This document shows positions 61,323 to 64,000 of a stretch of DNA of 64,000 bases, in pieces. The stretch's first letter is position 1, and every line of letters begins with the position of its first letter. The translations under genes were made by a program, and so were the position numbers. The notes under the pieces were generated by a model. It ran no database searches, was not told the origin of the DNA, and worked only from the letters and a program-made list of their open reading frames with translations. The DNA comes from Desulfocapsaceae bacterium (GTDB taxonomy: Bacteria; Desulfobacterota; Desulfobulbia; Desulfobulbales; Desulfocapsaceae). The DNA is taken from assembly GCA_030653035.1 (NCBI GenBank), contig JAUSAB010000030.1, positions 1 to 64,000 of the forward strand. The letters run 5' to 3'.

Positions 61323-64000
61323 TTACCAGCGATACACCAGTGACAGGCCGATATCCTTGCGGACAACCAGCCCCCCCTGAACCATACCGACACTGCTACT
61401 TAATAAGAAATGGCGACTCATTTCAAGATAAATATTGCCGCCAAAGGTATGACTGTTATATCCCCCTTCCTCATAGCCAAAAGAATAATCAAGGGTATAA
61501 TAACTTGGAGCACTCCGGCCCAGCACATCTGCGGCCAATTGATGTTCAAAATGAACAGAGACCTGGTTCTGCCAATATTCATTAGGACTCCAGTATGGAT
61601 GATCACCTGGGGCAAAACCATTTTCATAGGAAAAATCTCTTCCCATATTGCCAACGGCATTATGGGATAATTCCTGGCCATAGGTGACCTGCAGCAGGGT
61701 CGGCTCGCTGTGCAGGATGTAAGAGGCCCAGACATGATACCGATTCTGATGATTGGCATCACTATATTCCCGGAACAGATATTCTCCGCCACAAAACAGA
61801 CGCGGCAGGATGTCCACCCTGACCCCACCTTCCAGATCCCGTTTACTGATCCCCTGTTCCAGGGCCTGCACGGTATCATCAACTACATCCTGCCGCAGAC
61901 GGACAGAACCATGCAGTTCATCCCCTATCCGGCCACGCATCTCCAGATCATAGAGAGGGGTAATATCATAATGAGCATGACCGTCTTTCGCATCAGGTCT
62001 ATCAGCACCGAGCTTGGCAATAAAATCGACATTGGAATGAGGATAAAAAGAATATGCCCCCAGAAGCCTGTTGCGCCACAGTGTCTGGTCCGTCTCCGTG
62101 CCGATGGCATGGAGAGTGCTCCAGCTGACATCCAGCTCCTGACGAAGAGTCGGCAACATCCAGGTACTGGCCCCGCCTCGTGTCTGCTGGATGTCCAGAT
62201 ATCCATTTCTGCCGTTCAGAGAAGAATAGCCAAAATCAATCGTCCCTTTTGGTTTCCTCTTTAAGCTATTACGCTGCACTGCTTCGGCAAGATCCGGATA
62301 GTCAGGATTTTCCCGACTAATCTCATCATACAACAAAGCCTCCTTTCCCAGAAGCCCAAGACGGCTGTAAATCCCGGCAAGATCAAAAAGAGACTCAGGA
62401 GAAGGATCCCTTTCCACGACATCTTGATACTCTTTCATGGCCTGATAATAATCACCCTGCGCCAGTGCCTTCCTGGCGGAGAGCTCTCTAGCTGCCAGTT
62501 GCTGCCAGCGATAGTCCGCATACAAATCAGCGCCAATCCTACCGACCGGCAGTCCACGCTGATTCATGACAAACGAGGGCTCCATCACCACGGTCAGGCG
62601 ATCCGGCTCTGCAGGATGAGTAAAGGTAATCGTGTTCCAAAAGGTTTGCCGCGGAGGAGGGAGGACAAGATGCACCTGTTTTTCTTCTACTTTTTGAGCA
62701 AAAAGCATATCCACAGAGGGTTGCAACAAGGTATTATACACCGTAACCGCCGCCACCCATTGCCGATCAGCCCACAGGGCCCGGGCCAGAATCAGCCTCT
62801 GCCACACCGCCAAATAAGCAGTGTCTGGAAAATCCACAAGACCTTTGCCCAGACCTTTTTGTCTGGCAGGAACCAGATTGTCTATGATCTGCGGAAATGA
62901 TGCCAGCTTGAACTCCATCTCTAATGACTTCCGAGCAAAGCTGAGTTCCGCAGGATAATCCGCAGCAAGGGTCTGTAAAGAGGTAAAAGCCGCCTCTACA
63001 TTCCCCTGATCACGCAGGAGATCTGCCTGCAACACCAAGGCCCCCACTGATTCCGGCACCTCCCGCAAGGCCATTTGCACATGCTGCAAAGCGGCCTCCG
63101 TGTCGCCATATTCCCGCTCTAACTGTGCGACCTGCATCAGACTCAAAAACCTGTTGCCATAGTTTTTACTCAACACCTCATCAACGAGCTTATCCCCCTG
63201 ATTTCCCCCTGACAAACCCGCATCAAGCAATTGTTTAAGGATCAAGGGTTCCAAATCCAGCGGATGCTCCTTGAGGAGTTTCGCTATCAGTTCCCGACCG
63301 TTGTCATATTGTTTATCCTGTAGATAAAACCGGGCCAACACAAGGTCTGCCAGCTCCTTCATCCCGCTCTCTTGCCGGCAATGCTGAACTAGAAAGGTCC
63401 GGTATTCCTGAACACTGTCGATAGCCTTGTCCATTTTCCCAGCTGCGGCCAGCACCCTTGCCCGAAGCAAAACAAGATTTTTTTTGTCATCCAAACAAGT
63501 TGCAGGAACAACAGAATATCCTGGTTGTTCGGATAACAGCGCCCCCCAGGACCAGGCAAGATCAGGTTCTTTGCTCTTCAAGGAAAATTCAACCAATTGG
63601 CGAAGGGTGGATTCAATGGCAACCCCATCCACCAACATCTGCCGCAAGAACTGTTCCGCCTCAAAGGTATTTCCTTCCCTATACAGGGCATCAGCCAGAA
63701 CCAGGCGCGTCTCAGCAATCAGTTCAGCATCCCCCTGACCTGACTCAATCAGTTGTTGACAGATCGTTTTGGCCTGGGTCGCCAATCCGTTTCTCAGCAA
63801 GACCTTGGCATACCGCAGATCCATCTTCATCTGCTCAGCCTCAGACTTTGCCTCCCGACGCTCTGCCTCATAGTATTCCTGATACTGACGAATCAGGCCC
63901 AGCTGTGCCGATAACTCGAGACAACGAAAACGAATAGCCTGATCATCTGGCATCGCGTTCAAATAGCGATTATACCAGACCAGCGCCTGCCCCGAGATTC
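61323..64000 (-). CDS. TPR plus outer-membrane beta-barrel protein (partial)
   Basis: At least 891 residues; the frame is still open at the window edge (upstream residues read ISGQALVWYNRYLNAMPDDQ), so the N-terminus is missing. Many TPR-like repeats (for example ETRLVLADALYREGNTFEAE, EYGDTEAALQHVQMALREVP) lead to a C-terminal barrel of amphipathic strands ending with a terminal aromatic (GLSLVYRW). The plan is that of exopolysaccharide export proteins such as PelB, BcsC or PgaA. Which polymer is unknown. Confidence 0.8.
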   Translation of the reverse strand, partial: ISGQALVWYNRYLNAMPDDQAIRFRCLELSAQLGLIRQYQEYYEAERREAKSEAEQMKMDLRYAKVLLRNGLATQAKTICQQLIESGQGDAELIAETRLVLADALYREGNTFEAEQFLRQMLVDGVAIESTLRQLVEFSLKSKEPDLAWSWGALLSEQPGYSVVPATCLDDKKNLVLLRARVLAAAGKMDKAIDSVQEYRTFLVQHCRQESGMKELADLVLARFYLQDKQYDNGRELIAKLLKEHPLDLEPLILKQLLDAGLSGGNQGDKLVDEVLSKNYGNRFLSLMQVAQLEREYGDTEAALQHVQMALREVPESVGALVLQADLLRDQGNVEAAFTSLQTLAADYPAELSFARKSLEMEFKLASFPQIIDNLVPARQKGLGKGLVDFPDTAYLAVWQRLILARALWADRQWVAAVTVYNTLLQPSVDMLFAQKVEEKQVHLVLPPPRQTFWNTITFTHPAEPDRLTVVMEPSFVMNQRGLPVGRIGADLYADYRWQQLAARELSARKALAQGDYYQAMKEYQDVVERDPSPESLFDLAGIYSRLGLLGKEALLYDEISRENPDYPDLAEAVQRNSLKRKPKGTIDFGYSSLNGRNGYLDIQQTRGGASTWMLPTLRQELDVSWSTLHAIGTETDQTLWRNRLLGAYSFYPHSNVDFIAKLGADRPDAKDGHAHYDITPLYDLEMRGRIGDELHGSVRLRQDVVDDTVQALEQGISKRDLEGGVRVDILPRLFCGGEYLFREYSDANHQNRYHVWASYILHSEPTLLQVTYGQELSHNAVGNMGRDFSYENGFAPGDHPYWSPNEYWQNQVSVHFEHQLAADVLGRSAPSYYTLDYSFGYEEGGYNSHTFGGNIYLEMSRHFLLSSSVGMVQGGLVVRKDIGLSLVYRW

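Noticed and set aside
1-64000. tRNA, rRNA, tmRNA or RNase P genes
   Set aside because: No T-loop with acceptor-stem pairing and no conserved rRNA, tmRNA or RNase P cores were seen on either strand.

Overview
The window looks like a chromosomal segment of an anaerobic Desulfobacterota (deltaproteobacterial) bacterium, probably related to Desulfobulbales. This is an inference from gene content: a multihaem c-type cytochrome / NrfD / Tat-exported Fe-S redox module, a CooC-type ATPase, FolE2-type GTP cyclohydrolase, a stand-alone IMP cyclohydrolase and many signalling genes. No rRNA or tRNA gene and no CRISPR array was seen.

Layout. 1-3.2 kb is an accessory patch: VapBC, HicAB and a decayed BrnTA toxin-antitoxin locus among insertion-sequence debris (IS21-like end repeats, an IS110-like transposase start with its upstream hairpin). 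3.2-5.7 kb is an ABC exporter operon. 5.7-7.3 kb holds the wreck of a mobile-type gene that has overwritten the 3' end of rsmJ. 7.3-15.7 kb is housekeeping: kdsB, a comEA-like gene, a U32 peptidase, pyrR-purN-IMP cyclohydrolase, an Hsp15-like S4 gene, metF and folE2, with a candidate structured RNA at 8.7 kb. 15.8-25.7 kb is a complete Wsp-like chemosensory operon on the minus strand (MCP, CheB, CheR-TPR, CheA-REC, CheY, Hpt-REC-REC-GGDEF, two CheW), whose likely output is cyclic di-GMP. 25.9-31.5 kb has darP, a PPC-domain gene, recD2, a transposase fragment and a zinc-binding (CZB) chemoreceptor.

32.2-43.2 kb is the most unusual region, all on the plus strand. It runs: YqeY-like protein, PAS histidine kinase, NtrC-type sigma-54 activator, an intergenic region with repeated TTGCAACA-type sites and a -24/-12 promoter, two tiny paralogous membrane proteins ending in an SGGP motif, a second-type FtsH protease with a cysteine-rich tail, a kinase-like membrane protein that has lost its phospho-acceptor histidine and ATPase domain, and then a hexahaem cytochrome, an NrfD quinone-interacting subunit and a four-cluster ferredoxin. 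The order suggests a signal-controlled membrane-protein quality-control module tied to an electron-transfer complex.

Facing it, at 43.8-43.25 kb on the minus strand, is a clear cobalamin riboswitch with its own promoter. It is followed only by a 34-codon ORF with a strong ribosome-binding site and a terminator, with no B12 gene.

44-53.9 kb returns to mixed housekeeping: ZraP-like protein, DUF4177-type protein, MFS transporter, sixA-parA-CHAD operon, argJ, YfcE-type phosphoesterase, rsmA/ksgA and an iron alcohol dehydrogenase. 54-57.2 kb is a secreted protein with 14 delta-60 repeats and three InlB-type repeats. 57.2-64 kb has strong hairpin elements, coaBC, a Bax-inhibitor-1 protein, cooC, greA and a TPR plus outer-membrane-barrel protein that runs off the window end.
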